Source of the DNA: Edaphobacter aggregans DSM 19364
GTDB taxonomy: Bacteria; Acidobacteriota; Terriglobia; Terriglobales; Acidobacteriaceae
Assembly (NCBI RefSeq): GCF_000745965.1
Contig: NZ_JQKI01000029.1
Coordinates: 17,443-81,442, forward strand
Direction of reading: 5' to 3'
DNA length: 64,000 nt
Shown: one piece after another, positions 41,701 through 50,059 of the stretch
How positions within the stretch are numbered: the stretch's first letter is position 1
Layout: the number at the start of each line of letters is the position of its first letter
Notes under the pieces: model-generated
Databases searched by the model: none
Told to the model about the DNA's origin: nothing
Seen by the model: the letters and a program-made list of their open reading frames with translations, nothing else
Translations under genes and position numbers: made by a program

Positions 41701-41709
41701 TGCTAGACT
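41701..41709 (+). promoter_or_regulatory. Extended -10 promoter candidate in the ABC-F leader
   Basis: TGCTAGACT matches an extended -10 (TGn TAnnnT) and lies in an A/T-rich stretch; no good -35 is seen. The 11 bases TGCTAGACTTA are identical to those in front of ahpC at 48734. Transcription would begin near 41716, just before the hairpin at 41727. Confidence 0.4.
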
Positions 41710-41726
41710 TAAAACAGAATCAGAAA

Positions 41727-41768
41727 GGGAAAGCCCCGGTCGAGACAAACCGGGGCTTTCCCCTTTCG
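41727..41768 (+). terminator. Strong intrinsic terminator in the ABC-F leader
   Basis: GGGAAAGCCCCGGT (41727-41740) pairs perfectly over 14 bases with ACCGGGGCTTTCCC (41749-41762) around an eight-base loop, followed by CTTTCG and, a little later, TTTTT. It ends about 130 bases before the ABC-F start and about 300 bases after the previous gene. It may be an attenuator or the end of a short RNA. The remaining gap to 41896 shows nothing else. Confidence 0.7.
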
Positions 41769-41896
41769 AATCAAGATTTTTACCCATAACCCTTTCCTTT
41801 CCAATATTTTAGCCTGTTGAAAACGTATATATACCTCATTCAACATGACTTATCAGAAACAGAGGGGGGAGGGTGGGGGTCGTTTAAACTAGACCG

Positions 41897-43714
41897 ATGC
41901 CCCCCATCCTGAACGCGCAAGGCCTGTCCAAGAGCTTCGGCGCAACTCCGCTCTTTCGTGACATCGCCTTCACCGTCTCCGACGGAGACCGCATCGGCCT
42001 CATCGGCCCCAACGGCGCCGGCAAGTCCACGCTGCTCAAAATCCTTGCCGGAGAAGAGGATGCAGACTCCGGCGACGTCGCCACACGCAAGCGCGCCCGC
42101 ATCGGCTACGTTCAGCAGGAGTCGATCTTCGCTCCAGCCGTCACCGTCCGCCAGGTCCTCGAAGCCGCGCTCGCTCTCGGACACGTTCCCGAGTCCGAGC
42201 GTGAAGGCAAACTGCGCGAGACCAGCGGCCGCATCGGCCTGCCCGACCTCTCGGCCGAGGCCGCGACACTGAGCGGAGGCTGGCGCAAACGCCTCGCCAT
42301 CGCCGAGGCGATCGTCGCCGCACCCGACGTCCTGCTCCTCGACGAGCCGACCAACCATCTCGACCTCGCCGGAATCGCCTGGCTCGAGGGCCTGCTGAAC
42401 GAAGACCGTTTTGCCTCCGTCATCATCACCCACGACCGCTACTTCCTCGAGAACGTAGCCACCGAGATCGTCGAGCTGAACCGCATCTACGCCGACGGCC
42501 TCCTCCGCGTGCAGGGAACGTACTCGAAGTTCCTCGAGGCTCGCGACGCATACATGGAATCGCAGTCGCGCCTCGAGGAGTCGCTCCGCAACCGCGTTCG
42601 CACCGAGATCGAATGGCTGCGCCGCGGCCCGAAAGCCCGCGCAACCAAAGCAAAGGCGCGCATCGACAACGCCAACCAGCTCATCGGTCAGCTGAAGGAA
42701 GTCTCCTCTCGAGCCCAGAGTTCGACAGCGACCATCGACTTTGCCGCGACAGATCGCCAGACGAAACGCCTCGTCGAGCTGAACGACGTGAGCATCCAAC
42801 TCGGCGAAAGGAAGATCGTCGAACACCTCAACTTCCTCATCGCCAACGGAACCCGAGTCGGTCTCGTCGGCCCCAACGGAAGCGGCAAGACCACAATCCT
42901 TCGCCTGCTCACCGGCGAGCTTCAACCATCAGCAGGAAACACTAATAAAGCCTCTTCTCTACGCATCGTCTACTTCAGCCAGACGCGCGAGCTTCCCGAA
43001 GGCGTAACTCTGCGCCGAGCGCTCGCGCCTGACTCTGATTCCGTCGTCTATCAGGATCGCGTCGTTCACGTCGCCAGCTACGCGCAGAAGTTCCTCTTCA
43101 CCAGCGAGCAGCTCAACCAGCCCGTCGAGCGGCTCAGCGGAGGCGAGCGCGCCCGCGTTCTTATCGCACGCCTCATGCTTGAGCCCGCGGACATTCTACT
43201 GCTTGACGAGCCCACCAACGACCTCGACATCGCCACACTCGAGGTCCTCGAAGAGAGCCTGCTTGAGTACAAGGGCGCGCTCGTCCTTGTCACTCACGAT
43301 CGCTACATGCTCGACCGCGTCTCCACGACCGTGCTCGGTCTCGATGGAAAGGGAAACGCCGCGACCTTCGCAGACTACCCGCAATGGGAGCAGTGGTTCC
43401 TGGAGCAAAAAGAAGAGCCGCAAACAGAGAAGAAGCCAAACTGCGAGGTGGAGCAGCCGAAGCCCGCGCAGTCCGTCGCCGCACCGGCGAAGAAGAAGCT
43501 CTCATACCTTGAGGCCCGCGAGTTCGCCGGCATCGAAGAGCGTGTCGAAGTTGCCGAAGTTCGCCTCGACGCCGCAAAGTCCCGCGTCAGCGACCCTGAG
43601 GTCGCCGTCGACGCGGCGAAGCTGACCGAAGCACTCGCCGAACTCAGCGCCGCGGAGACCGAAGTCGACGCTCTGTACGCGCGCTGGGCCGAGCTGACCG
43701 AAAAGGCCGGATAA
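41897..43714 (+). CDS. ABC-F family ATPase, Uup-like
   Basis: A 605-residue soluble protein with two ATPase domains and no membrane part. The first has Walker A LIGPNGAGKSTLL at about 34-46, signature TLSGGWRKR and Walker B LLLDEPTNHLD. The second has LVGPNGSGKTTIL, RLSGGERAR and LLLDEPTNDLD. The linker between them is charged. A C-terminal coiled-coil tail, from about residue 500 to the end, is the Uup mark. ABC-F proteins act on the ribosome, easing stalled translation or protecting it from antibiotics. No ribosome-binding site precedes the ATG at 41897. Confidence 0.93.
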   Translation: MPPILNAQGLSKSFGATPLFRDIAFTVSDGDRIGLIGPNGAGKSTLLKILAGEEDADSGDVATRKRARIGYVQQESIFAPAVTVRQVLEAALALGHVPESEREGKLRETSGRIGLPDLSAEAATLSGGWRKRLAIAEAIVAAPDVLLLDEPTNHLDLAGIAWLEGLLNEDRFASVIITHDRYFLENVATEIVELNRIYADGLLRVQGTYSKFLEARDAYMESQSRLEESLRNRVRTEIEWLRRGPKARATKAKARIDNANQLIGQLKEVSSRAQSSTATIDFAATDRQTKRLVELNDVSIQLGERKIVEHLNFLIANGTRVGLVGPNGSGKTTILRLLTGELQPSAGNTNKASSLRIVYFSQTRELPEGVTLRRALAPDSDSVVYQDRVVHVASYAQKFLFTSEQLNQPVERLSGGERARVLIARLMLEPADILLLDEPTNDLDIATLEVLEESLLEYKGALVLVTHDRYMLDRVSTTVLGLDGKGNAATFADYPQWEQWFLEQKEEPQTEKKPNCEVEQPKPAQSVAAPAKKKLSYLEAREFAGIEERVEVAEVRLDAAKSRVSDPEVAVDAAKLTEALAELSAAETEVDALYARWAELTEKAG

Positions 43715-43748
43715 ACCGTTTCGCCGTGCTGGTATGCTTCTGGCACCG

Positions 43749-45053
43749 ATGAAGACGCTCGCCTGTTCTCTCGTTCTCGCTCTCGCTGCCGTCTATTGCG
43801 CTGCTCAGTCCGCGCCAGCGACGAAGCACCCAATCGTACTTCGCGCTGCGCGAATGCTCGACGTCGCGAATGGCAAGCTCGTCAGTCCGGGCGAAGTCCT
43901 GGTTGAAGGAGATCGGATTGTCGCCGCTGGTGGCTCCGTTGCGCATCCCTCCGATGCCGAAGTGATCAATCTTGGCGAGACCACGCTGATGCCGGGCTTG
44001 ATCGACGCGCACGTCCATCTCTTTCTGCATCCTGGCGCTGAAGACCTGCAGACCGTTGATGAGAGCGTTCCTGAGCGAACCCTGATGGCTGCCGACGCAG
44101 CGCGTCGTGACCTGCTTGCCGGCTTTACCGCCGAGCGCGACATGGGGACCGAAGGCGCAGGCTGCGCTGATGTCGCTCTACGCAATGCAATCAACTCGGG
44201 CCTGATTCCCGGCCCGCGGATGCGTGTGAGCTGCAACGCCGTCGACATTCTCGGAGGACACGAGGACGCGATCGGCTACAACCCCGCGCAGCATGTGCTG
44301 TCGAACGCCGACTATGCTGATTCGATCGAGGACCTGGTGAAAGTGATGCGCGAGCAGCGCAAGGGCGGAGCTGACTTTACCAAGATCTACGAGACCGGGC
44401 GCGACTTGCTCAAAGACGGCCGGTTCACGACTCCCTTTCAGTACACGACAGAGCAACTCGCAGCTGCGGTCGCCGAGGCCGAGCGAACCGGCGGCGACCG
44501 AAGCTCCGGACGCGGAGTTGCCGTTCATGCTACCGGTGAGCCAGGAGCGGGCCTTGCCGTTGCGGCCGGAGTAGCTTCGGTCGATCACGCCTATGTGCTT
44601 AGCGACGCCACGATGAAAGCGATGCATGAGAAGGGAATCTACGCCGTTCCAACCTTCGCCATCGCGGAGTACTTCGCCGATCACGCTGCAACAGCCGAGC
44701 GGGCAGAGCGCCTGAAGGCAGAACAGACGCTCCACGCGGCCGAGTTCAAGAAGCAGATGGCCGCTGGAGTTCCGTTTGCAGTAGGAAGCGATGTCGGGCC
44801 GTTTCCGCATGGAACGCAGGCACGCGAGATGGAACTGATGGTCGAGTTCGGAATGAAGCCCGCCGACGTAATGCGCGCCGATCTGATCAACGGCGCTAAA
44901 CTGCTTGGCTGGACCGGCCAGATCGGCGAACTGAAGGCGGGCTATCTTGCCGACGTAATCGCAGTAGAAGGCGATCCAATTGCGGACATTAAGGTCTTGC
45001 GCAAGGTCGTCTTCGTCATGAAGGGCGGCGAGGTCTATCGCCGCCCACAGTGA
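43749..45053 (+). CDS. Secreted amidohydrolase (imidazolonepropionase/prolidase-like)
   Basis: A 434-residue protein from ATG 43749 with a signal peptide (KTLACSLVLALAAVYCAAQ). The TIM-barrel amidohydrolase has LMPGLIDAHVHLFLHPG with the HxH metal pair, later VAVHATGEPG and VDHAYVLSD with histidines, and AVGSDVGPFPHG with the catalytic Asp. The small beta-sandwich domain is split, at 30-75 and at the end (GYLADVIAVEGDPIADIKVL). Similar secreted enzymes cleave Xaa-Pro or imidazolone-type substrates. It follows the ABC-F gene by 34 bases but seems unrelated. Confidence 0.88.
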   Translation: MKTLACSLVLALAAVYCAAQSAPATKHPIVLRAARMLDVANGKLVSPGEVLVEGDRIVAAGGSVAHPSDAEVINLGETTLMPGLIDAHVHLFLHPGAEDLQTVDESVPERTLMAADAARRDLLAGFTAERDMGTEGAGCADVALRNAINSGLIPGPRMRVSCNAVDILGGHEDAIGYNPAQHVLSNADYADSIEDLVKVMREQRKGGADFTKIYETGRDLLKDGRFTTPFQYTTEQLAAAVAEAERTGGDRSSGRGVAVHATGEPGAGLAVAAGVASVDHAYVLSDATMKAMHEKGIYAVPTFAIAEYFADHAATAERAERLKAEQTLHAAEFKKQMAAGVPFAVGSDVGPFPHGTQAREMELMVEFGMKPADVMRADLINGAKLLGWTGQIGELKAGYLADVIAVEGDPIADIKVLRKVVFVMKGGEVYRRPQ

Positions 45054-45059
45054 CGGCGC

Positions 45060-45572
45060 CTATTTCGGCGACCACTGTTCGTCGGCGGAGGGACCGTAGA
45101 GCGCGGGAACAGGAATGTCGTTTAGCCGCAGATAGACGCCGAGCTGGGCAGTGTGATGCACGAGATGGTTGAAGCACATCATGCGGAAGGTCGTGGAACG
45201 AGGCAAATTCGAGATCGGGTGTTCGCCGTAGGCGAACTTCCAGGGAGCCAGAAGTGCTTCGTTGGAAGCCGTGGCGATGGCGTCGCGGCATGCCTTCGCA
45301 CTGTCGTCCAGTTGCTTGAGCGCTGCATCACGTGTCGTGAACTCGAGCGGAACGTGCGGCCGCTTCGGGTTGGCGAGGTCCATCCCGTCATCAAGGACGA
45401 TGTAAGAACCGAAGAGAGGAAGCGTGGCGCAGTGCATGGCAAGTTTGCCCATTTCCATGGATTTGTCGTGACATTTCCAATCGTTCTTGCCTTCAGGGAC
45501 GCGTTCGAGCGTCCGGCGGGTGTTGGATATCTCGGTGTCGAAGTCCTGCAGTAGCATCTCGGAGATCTTCAT
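45060..45572 (-). CDS. DinB/YfiT family four-helix protein
   Basis: A 170-residue helical protein. Metal-ligand histidines are visible as KLAMHCATLPLFG, HPISN and NHLVHHTAQLGVYLRLNDIP, the last being the clear DinB signature. Many members are bacillithiol- or mycothiol-dependent transferases, and bshC in this window makes a bacillithiol link conceivable, but this is inference. It is convergent with the amidohydrolase, with a six-base gap. Confidence 0.85.
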   Translation of the reverse strand: MKISEMLLQDFDTEISNTRRTLERVPEGKNDWKCHDKSMEMGKLAMHCATLPLFGSYIVLDDGMDLANPKRPHVPLEFTTRDAALKQLDDSAKACRDAIATASNEALLAPWKFAYGEHPISNLPRSTTFRMMCFNHLVHHTAQLGVYLRLNDIPVPALYGPSADEQWSPK

Positions 45573-45626
45573 GGTTGTCCTTTCCTGCCTCTATTTCTGA
45601 ATACGTGGAGCAGAAGAAGCTTAGTG

Positions 45627-45660
45627 CCAGCCTACTGACGTCATCCTGTCAGTAGGCTGG
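45627..45660. terminator. Hairpin terminator of fabI
   Basis: CCAGCCTACTGAC (45627-45639) and GTCAGTAGGCTGG (45648-45660) form a perfect 13-base stem with an eight-base loop. It lies 15 bases past the fabI stop on the minus strand and upstream of the DinB gene. The tail is T-poor. Confidence 0.7.
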
Positions 45661-45674
45661 AGAGTCGCGCCGAT

Positions 45675-46436
45675 TTACAGACCGGTAACGTTATACCCGC
45701 AGTCGACGAAGGTGATCTCGCCGGTGATGCCACTGGAGAGGTCGCTCACGAGGAAGAGCGCGGCGTTGCCGACCTCTGCGGTTTCGACGTTGCGGTGGAG
45801 GGGTGCGCGCTCCTCGACGGCATTGAGGATCTTGGTAAAGTCGCTGATGCCGCGGGCGGCGAGCGTCTTGATCGGCCCGGCGGAGATGGCGTTGACGCGG
45901 AGCTTCTTTGCGCCCAGGTCAGCAGCGAGGTAGCGGACGGCCGCTTCGAGGGCTGCCTTGGCGACGCCCATGATGTTGTAGTTGGGGAAGACCTTTTCAG
46001 AGCCGTAGTAGGTGAGGGTAAGAATGGAGCCGCCCTCGCTCATCAGGGGTTCTGCAGCGCGTGCGAGCGCGATCAGCGAGTAGGCGCTGATGTCGTGCGC
46101 GATGCGGAAGTCCTCGCGAGCGGTCTGGAGGACCGTGTTCTTGATGTTGGGTGCGAAGCCGATGGAGTGGACCAGGATGTCGAGTTTGCCGTAGGTGGCT
46201 TTGAGCTGTTCGAAGACGGCGTCGATATCGGCGTCGATGGCGACGTCGCAGCGGAAGGTCTTCGCATGGGGAAGTTCAGCGGCAAGCTCCTCGGCATCGC
46301 GCTGGAGACGCTCGTTCTGATAGCAGATGGCAAGCGTGGCGCCGGCTTCTGAGAGCTTCTGGGCGATGCCCCAGGCGATGCTGCGCTTGTTGGCCAGGCC
46401 GAAGATGACGGCAACTTTGCCCTTGAGATCGATCAT
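45675..46436 (-). CDS. fabI: Enoyl-[acyl-carrier-protein] reductase (NADH)
   Basis: The last reductase of each fatty-acid elongation cycle and the triclosan target. The 253-residue SDR-type protein has the FabI cofactor loop VIFGLANKRSIAWGIAQ, the CDV motif in FRCDVAIDADID, VHSIGFAPN, and the catalytic tyrosines in LTYYGSEKVFPNYNIMGVAK with the lysine in GVAKAALE. The substrate loop is ISAGPIKTLAARGI. It stands alone, with a hairpin downstream. Confidence 0.96.
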   Translation of the reverse strand: MIDLKGKVAVIFGLANKRSIAWGIAQKLSEAGATLAICYQNERLQRDAEELAAELPHAKTFRCDVAIDADIDAVFEQLKATYGKLDILVHSIGFAPNIKNTVLQTAREDFRIAHDISAYSLIALARAAEPLMSEGGSILTLTYYGSEKVFPNYNIMGVAKAALEAAVRYLAADLGAKKLRVNAISAGPIKTLAARGISDFTKILNAVEERAPLHRNVETAEVGNAALFLVSDLSSGITGEITFVDCGYNVTGL

Positions 46437-46582
46437 GGTTCTACTTTGCTCCTGGTTGAGATTCCGATGCTAAGGATAGCAGTGCAGAGGTGTCCGGGCG
46501 AGTCATGGGCCGCGGCGAATGGCTGAAAAATCAAGCGCTTTGCGACATGACGGCCCAGTGAGAAGCCGGGGAGAGCAGGTTG

Positions 46583-46610
46583 TTGACAACTAAATTTATC
46601 GTATAATAAC
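46583..46610 (+). promoter_or_regulatory. perR promoter and probable PerR/Fur box
   Basis: TTGACA (46583-46588) precedes an A/T-rich block containing TTTATCGTATAATAAC, with TATAAT at 46602-46607. The block has partial dyad symmetry (TTAT...AATAA) like Fur-family boxes. The 13-base spacing between TTGACA and TATAAT is short, so the real -10 may lie slightly downstream. Autorepression of perR-katA would fit. Confidence 0.5.
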
Positions 46611-46641
46611 TTTTATTGTTCTTCTGGGGTACACTTAGTTT

Positions 46642-47064
46642 GTGCAGGCGTCCACCAACTTCCGTCAGTTATGCGCACAGCACGGGATCGCCGTGACGCA
46701 TCAGCGCCAGGTGCTCTTTGAGGTTATGCAAGCGATGGAAGGGCATCCGAGCCCGGAAGAGGTATACGCCCGTGTCAAGAAGAAGGTTCCGTCTATCTCG
46801 CTGGCGACGGTCTATAAGAACATTCATCTGCTCGTCGAGAGCGGCATCTTTCGCAAGATGAGCATCCATCACGGCTCGGTGCGCGTGGAGATGAACAGCG
46901 AGGAGCATCATCACATGGTGTGCTCCAAGTGTAAAGCTATTACGGACATTGGGGAGAAAGAACTTGGGTTGGTGCCGAAGCGGCGCAGTCTGTCCGACGG
47001 ATTTTTAGTAGAGCGGTATGCAGTCGATGTAATTGGCCTGTGCGCGAAGTGCCAGCAGGCTTAG
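46642..47064 (+). CDS. perR: Fur family peroxide regulator, PerR-like
   Basis: A 140-residue repressor. The winged helix includes VTHQRQVLFEVMQAMEGHPS and SLATVYKNIHLLVESGI. The metal part has EMNSEEHHHMVCSKCKAITD and a final LCAKCQQA, giving the two CxxC pairs of a structural zinc site, plus histidines for the regulatory metal. It starts at GTG 46642. Because catalase follows 42 bases later and ahpCD soon after, a hydrogen-peroxide sensor role is much more likely than iron uptake control. Confidence 0.88.
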   Translation: MQASTNFRQLCAQHGIAVTHQRQVLFEVMQAMEGHPSPEEVYARVKKKVPSISLATVYKNIHLLVESGIFRKMSIHHGSVRVEMNSEEHHHMVCSKCKAITDIGEKELGLVPKRRSLSDGFLVERYAVDVIGLCAKCQQA

Positions 47065-47106
47065 GTTCATGCAGTTTCAACCAAGCTTCACTTTAGAGGT
47101 GCATGT

Positions 47107-48606
47107 ATGGCAGAAGAGCTGAAGAGCAAGGTGATGACGACCGATGCTGGTCGTCCGGTAGGTGACAACCAAAACTCTTTGACGCTGGGACCGCGCGGCC
47201 CCGTGGTCTTTGAGGATTTTCTCCTGTTTGAGAAGATGGCGCACTTCAACCGCGAGCGCATTCCTGAGCGCGTGGTACATGCCAAGGGCTCAGGCGCGTA
47301 CGGCACCTTCACCGTCACAAATTCCGACATGCAGAAGTACACTACGGCCAAACTGTTCGACAAGGTCGGTAAGCAGACTCCGACGTTCATCCGCTTCTCG
47401 ACCGTGGGTGGCGAGAAGGGTTCGGCCGATACGGAGCGCGATCCGCGCGGATTCGCGTTGAAGTTCTACACCGAAGAGGGCAACTGGGACATGGTGGGGA
47501 ACAACACTCCTGTCTTCTTTATCCGCGACCCGCTGAAGTTCGGCGACTTTATTCATACGCAGAAGCGCGATCCGGAGACGAACCTGAAGTCACCGACGAT
47601 GATGTGGGATTTCTGGAGCCTGTCGTCCGAAAGCCTGCACCAGGTGACGATTCTTTTCAGCGATCGCGGCACTCCGGATGGTTACCGCCATATGGATGGT
47701 TTTTCGAGCCACACCTTCTCGCTGATCAATGCGAAGGGCGAACGGTTCTACTGCAAGTGGCACTTCAAGACCAAACAGGGAATCAAGAACTTCACGCGCG
47801 AAGAGGCCGACCACATGAAGTCGGTCGATATGGACTACGCCCAGAACGACCTTTTCCACGCGATCAAGCGCGGTGAGTTTCCGAAGTGGGCCGTCAAGGT
47901 GCAGATCATGCCTGAGGCCGAGGCGGAGACCTATCACATCAATCCGTTCGACCTGACGAAGGTCTGGCCGCATGGAGATTATCCGTTGATCGAGGTCGGC
48001 GAACTGGAACTGAACAGGAATCCAGTGAACTACTTTGCGGAGGTGGAACAGGCCGCCTTTGAGCCGCGCAACATCGTTCCCGGCATGGGCTATTCGCCCG
48101 ACAAGATGCTGCAGGGACGGCTGATCAGCTACCCGGATGCTCATCGCTACAGGCTCGGAGTGAACTACGATTCGCTGCCGGTGAATGCGCCGAAGTGCCC
48201 GTTCGCAACCTACAATCGCGACGGCTCAATGCGTTTCGACGGCAATGGCGGAGCAAGCCCGAACTATGAGCCGAACAGCTTCGGCGGACCGACGCAGGAT
48301 CCGAGGTTCGTCGAGCGTACGGTGGACTACGGAACTTCGACCGTCGGCCGGTTCAGCCATCGCGAGCACGACGGCGATTACTACACCCAGCCGGGCAACC
48401 TGTTCCGCCTGATGACTCCCGATGCTCAGGATCGTCTCTGCGGCAACATCGCTGCGAGTCTTGGACAGGTTGTGCAGAGAATCCAGGACCTGCAGATCAA
48501 CCACTTCTATAAGTGCGATCCGAAGTATGGTGAAGGTGTGGCAAAGAAGATCGGGCGCAAAATTGAAGATATTGCGAAGTCAGGCGAACTAGTAAGTGCC
48601 GACTAA
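47107..48606 (+). CDS. katA: Monofunctional heme catalase
   Basis: Breaks hydrogen peroxide into water and oxygen. The 499-residue protein is of the small-subunit clade. The distal histidine lies in [19 protein letters not shown], the distal asparagine in [18 protein letters not shown], and the proximal heme-ligand tyrosine in [20 protein letters not shown]-type residues are present ([20 protein letters not shown]). The NADPH-binding and wrapping regions are complete. It lies directly behind perR and ends in its own terminator. Confidence 0.97.
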   Translation: MAEELKSKVMTTDAGRPVGDNQNSLTLGPRGPVVFEDFLLFEKMAHFNRERIPERVVHAKGSGAYGTFTVTNSDMQKYTTAKLFDKVGKQTPTFIRFSTVGGEKGSADTERDPRGFALKFYTEEGNWDMVGNNTPVFFIRDPLKFGDFIHTQKRDPETNLKSPTMMWDFWSLSSESLHQVTILFSDRGTPDGYRHMDGFSSHTFSLINAKGERFYCKWHFKTKQGIKNFTREEADHMKSVDMDYAQNDLFHAIKRGEFPKWAVKVQIMPEAEAETYHINPFDLTKVWPHGDYPLIEVGELELNRNPVNYFAEVEQAAFEPRNIVPGMGYSPDKMLQGRLISYPDAHRYRLGVNYDSLPVNAPKCPFATYNRDGSMRFDGNGGASPNYEPNSFGGPTQDPRFVERTVDYGTSTVGRFSHREHDGDYYTQPGNLFRLMTPDAQDRLCGNIAASLGQVVQRIQDLQINHFYKCDPKYGEGVAKKIGRKIEDIAKSGELVSAD

Positions 48607-48632
48607 CTAAACCTCTCCAGTCAAACAGTCCT

Positions 48633-48681
48633 GACGGCAGTCGGACGATCCTTCGGGGTCGCCCGCTGCCGTCTTTTGTTT
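48633..48681 (+). terminator. Intrinsic terminator of perR-katA
   Basis: GACGGCAG (48633-48640) pairs with CTGCCGTC (48666-48673), with further partial pairing inside, followed by TTTTGTTT. It lies 27 bases past the katA stop. Confidence 0.8.
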
Positions 48682-48712
48682 GGCTAAGATGTCTGAATTC
48701 AATGATTTAGTC

Positions 48713-48742
48713 TTTACATCGCCTTCAGTGCAGTGCTAGACT
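48713..48742 (+). promoter_or_regulatory. ahpC promoter with extended -10
   Basis: TTTACA (48713-48718) and TAGACT (48737-48742) are 18 bases apart, with TGC directly before the -10. The expected start is near 48749, giving a leader of about 70 bases before ahpC. No clear Fur-type palindrome overlaps it. Confidence 0.55.
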
Positions 48743-48820
48743 TAGCTATGCGGCTTAATCGCGAATTTTAGCGTCGCGAAGTGGAAAAATTAAAACTAAA
48801 CCTAAGAGGAGTTACTGTAC

Positions 48821-49360
48821 ATGCTACAAATTGGAGAGAAGTTCCCTGACTTTCAACTTACTGCTACCGTATCTACGGAAAAGGATGAGACTAAGGCATT
48901 CGAGACCATCACGAACGAGTCTTATCCTGGCAAGTGGAAGCTGTACTTCTTCTGGCCGAAGGACTTTACCTTCGTTTGCCCAACTGAGATTGCAGCCTTC
49001 GGCAAGCTGAACAGCGAGTTCGCCGACCGCGACTGCCAGATTCTGGGCGGCAGCACCGACAACGAGTTCGTGCACGCGGCGTGGCGCACCCATCATGCTG
49101 ACCTAAAGGACCTGCCATTCCCGATGCTGTCAGACATCAAGCGTGACCTGTGCGGACAGCTTGGCATCCTGGACGAGAATGCTGGTGTGGCGCAGCGCGC
49201 GACGTTCCTGGTCGATCCGGACAACGTCATTCGCTTCATCTACGTGACAGATCTTTCGGTAGGTCGTAATCCGCAGGAGGTCCTGCGCGTTCTCGATGCG
49301 CTGCAGACCGATGAGCTGTGCCCCTGCAACTGGCAGAAGGGCGAAGCGACGCTCAGCTAG
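48821..49360 (+). CDS. ahpC: Alkyl hydroperoxide reductase AhpC (three-cysteine type)
   Basis: A 179-residue 2-Cys peroxiredoxin that reduces peroxides and peroxynitrite. The peroxidatic cysteine is Cys53 in DFTFVCPTE, and the C-terminal resolving part reads DELCPCNWQKGEATL, giving Cys167 and Cys169. This CxC ending is that of mycobacterial AhpC, which is reduced by AhpD rather than by AhpF, and ahpD indeed follows. It has its own promoter behind the katA terminator. The start is ATG 48821 after AGAGGAG. Confidence 0.96.
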   Translation: MLQIGEKFPDFQLTATVSTEKDETKAFETITNESYPGKWKLYFFWPKDFTFVCPTEIAAFGKLNSEFADRDCQILGGSTDNEFVHAAWRTHHADLKDLPFPMLSDIKRDLCGQLGILDENAGVAQRATFLVDPDNVIRFIYVTDLSVGRNPQEVLRVLDALQTDELCPCNWQKGEATLS

Positions 49361-49435
49361 CGACAGAACCGTATGGGCGCGGTCTCAATCGGGCCGCGCC
49401 CCGGTTTCGCAGGGAAGGGAAGAGAGGAGTTTGAG

Positions 49436-49993
49436 ATGACGATGGAAGAGTTGATCGGCGGGTTGCCGGCGTATGCGAAGGACATGAAGCTGAACTACTC
49501 CTCGCTGGTGAAGCAGAACACGGAGCTGACGACGCAGCAGCTGTGGGGAACGATTGTAGCCTCGGCTATCGCGACGAGGAACCCTGAGATGACCTCGGCG
49601 GCGATCGCAGAGGCCGAAGCGTCCGGGCTGACTCCCGACGCAATCGACGCGGTAAAGGCGGCCTCGGCGATCATGGGGATGAACAACATCTATTACCGGT
49701 TTCATCACCTGACGAAGAACGAAAAGTACGCGACGTTGCCGGCGCGGCTGCGCATGAATGCACTGCGCGGTCACAGCGTGGATGCAGTGGACTTCGAACT
49801 ATGGTGCCTGGTGGTAAGCGCAGTGAATGCCTGTGACAAGTGCGTGGATTCGCACGAGCGCGTGCTGCGGGAAAAGGGCGCAACCGAGGAGTTGATCAAC
49901 GCGGCGATTCGCGTTACGGCCGTGATTCACGCGATCGGTGTTGTGCTCGATTCAGAGAAGGCTGCGCCGACGCCTGTGCCGGCAATCGCATAA
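49436..49993 (+). CDS. ahpD: Alkyl hydroperoxide reductase partner AhpD
   Basis: A 185-residue all-helical carboxymuconolactone-decarboxylase-fold protein. The redox pair is Cys133 and Cys136 in ACDKCVDSHERVL, with the supporting His140, the same arrangement as in Mycobacterium tuberculosis AhpD. There it passes electrons from lipoamide (Lpd/SucB) to AhpC. The start is ATG 49436 behind GAGGAGTTTGAG; a frame reaching 49373 is open but lacks a site. It is 75 bases behind ahpC, and a terminator follows. Confidence 0.95.
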   Translation: MTMEELIGGLPAYAKDMKLNYSSLVKQNTELTTQQLWGTIVASAIATRNPEMTSAAIAEAEASGLTPDAIDAVKAASAIMGMNNIYYRFHHLTKNEKYATLPARLRMNALRGHSVDAVDFELWCLVVSAVNACDKCVDSHERVLREKGATEELINAAIRVTAVIHAIGVVLDSEKAAPTPVPAIA

Positions 49994-50014
49994 GCGGCCA
50001 GCGACAGCTGTGAA

Positions 50015-50048
50015 AAGAGCGCGGGCAAATGCCCGCGCTCTTCCTTTC
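50015..50048 (+). terminator. Intrinsic terminator of ahpCD
   Basis: AAGAGCGCGGGC (50015-50026) and GCCCGCGCTCTT (50031-50042) pair perfectly over a four-base loop, followed by CCTTTCT. It lies 22 bases past the ahpD stop and just before the convergent M28 gene, which ends at 50060. Confidence 0.88.
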
Positions 50049-50059
50049 TAAGGACTCGG

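Noticed and set aside
41567..41812. 81-residue frame in the ABC-F leader
   Set aside because: It runs through the terminator hairpin, has no ribosome-binding site and no family character.
37168..46436. A dedicated antibiotic-resistance or defence island around the ABC-F gene
   Set aside because: The neighbours are housekeeping or unrelated metabolic genes (bshC, eutBC, amidohydrolase, fabI), and the ABC-F protein is Uup-like rather than clearly of a resistance type.
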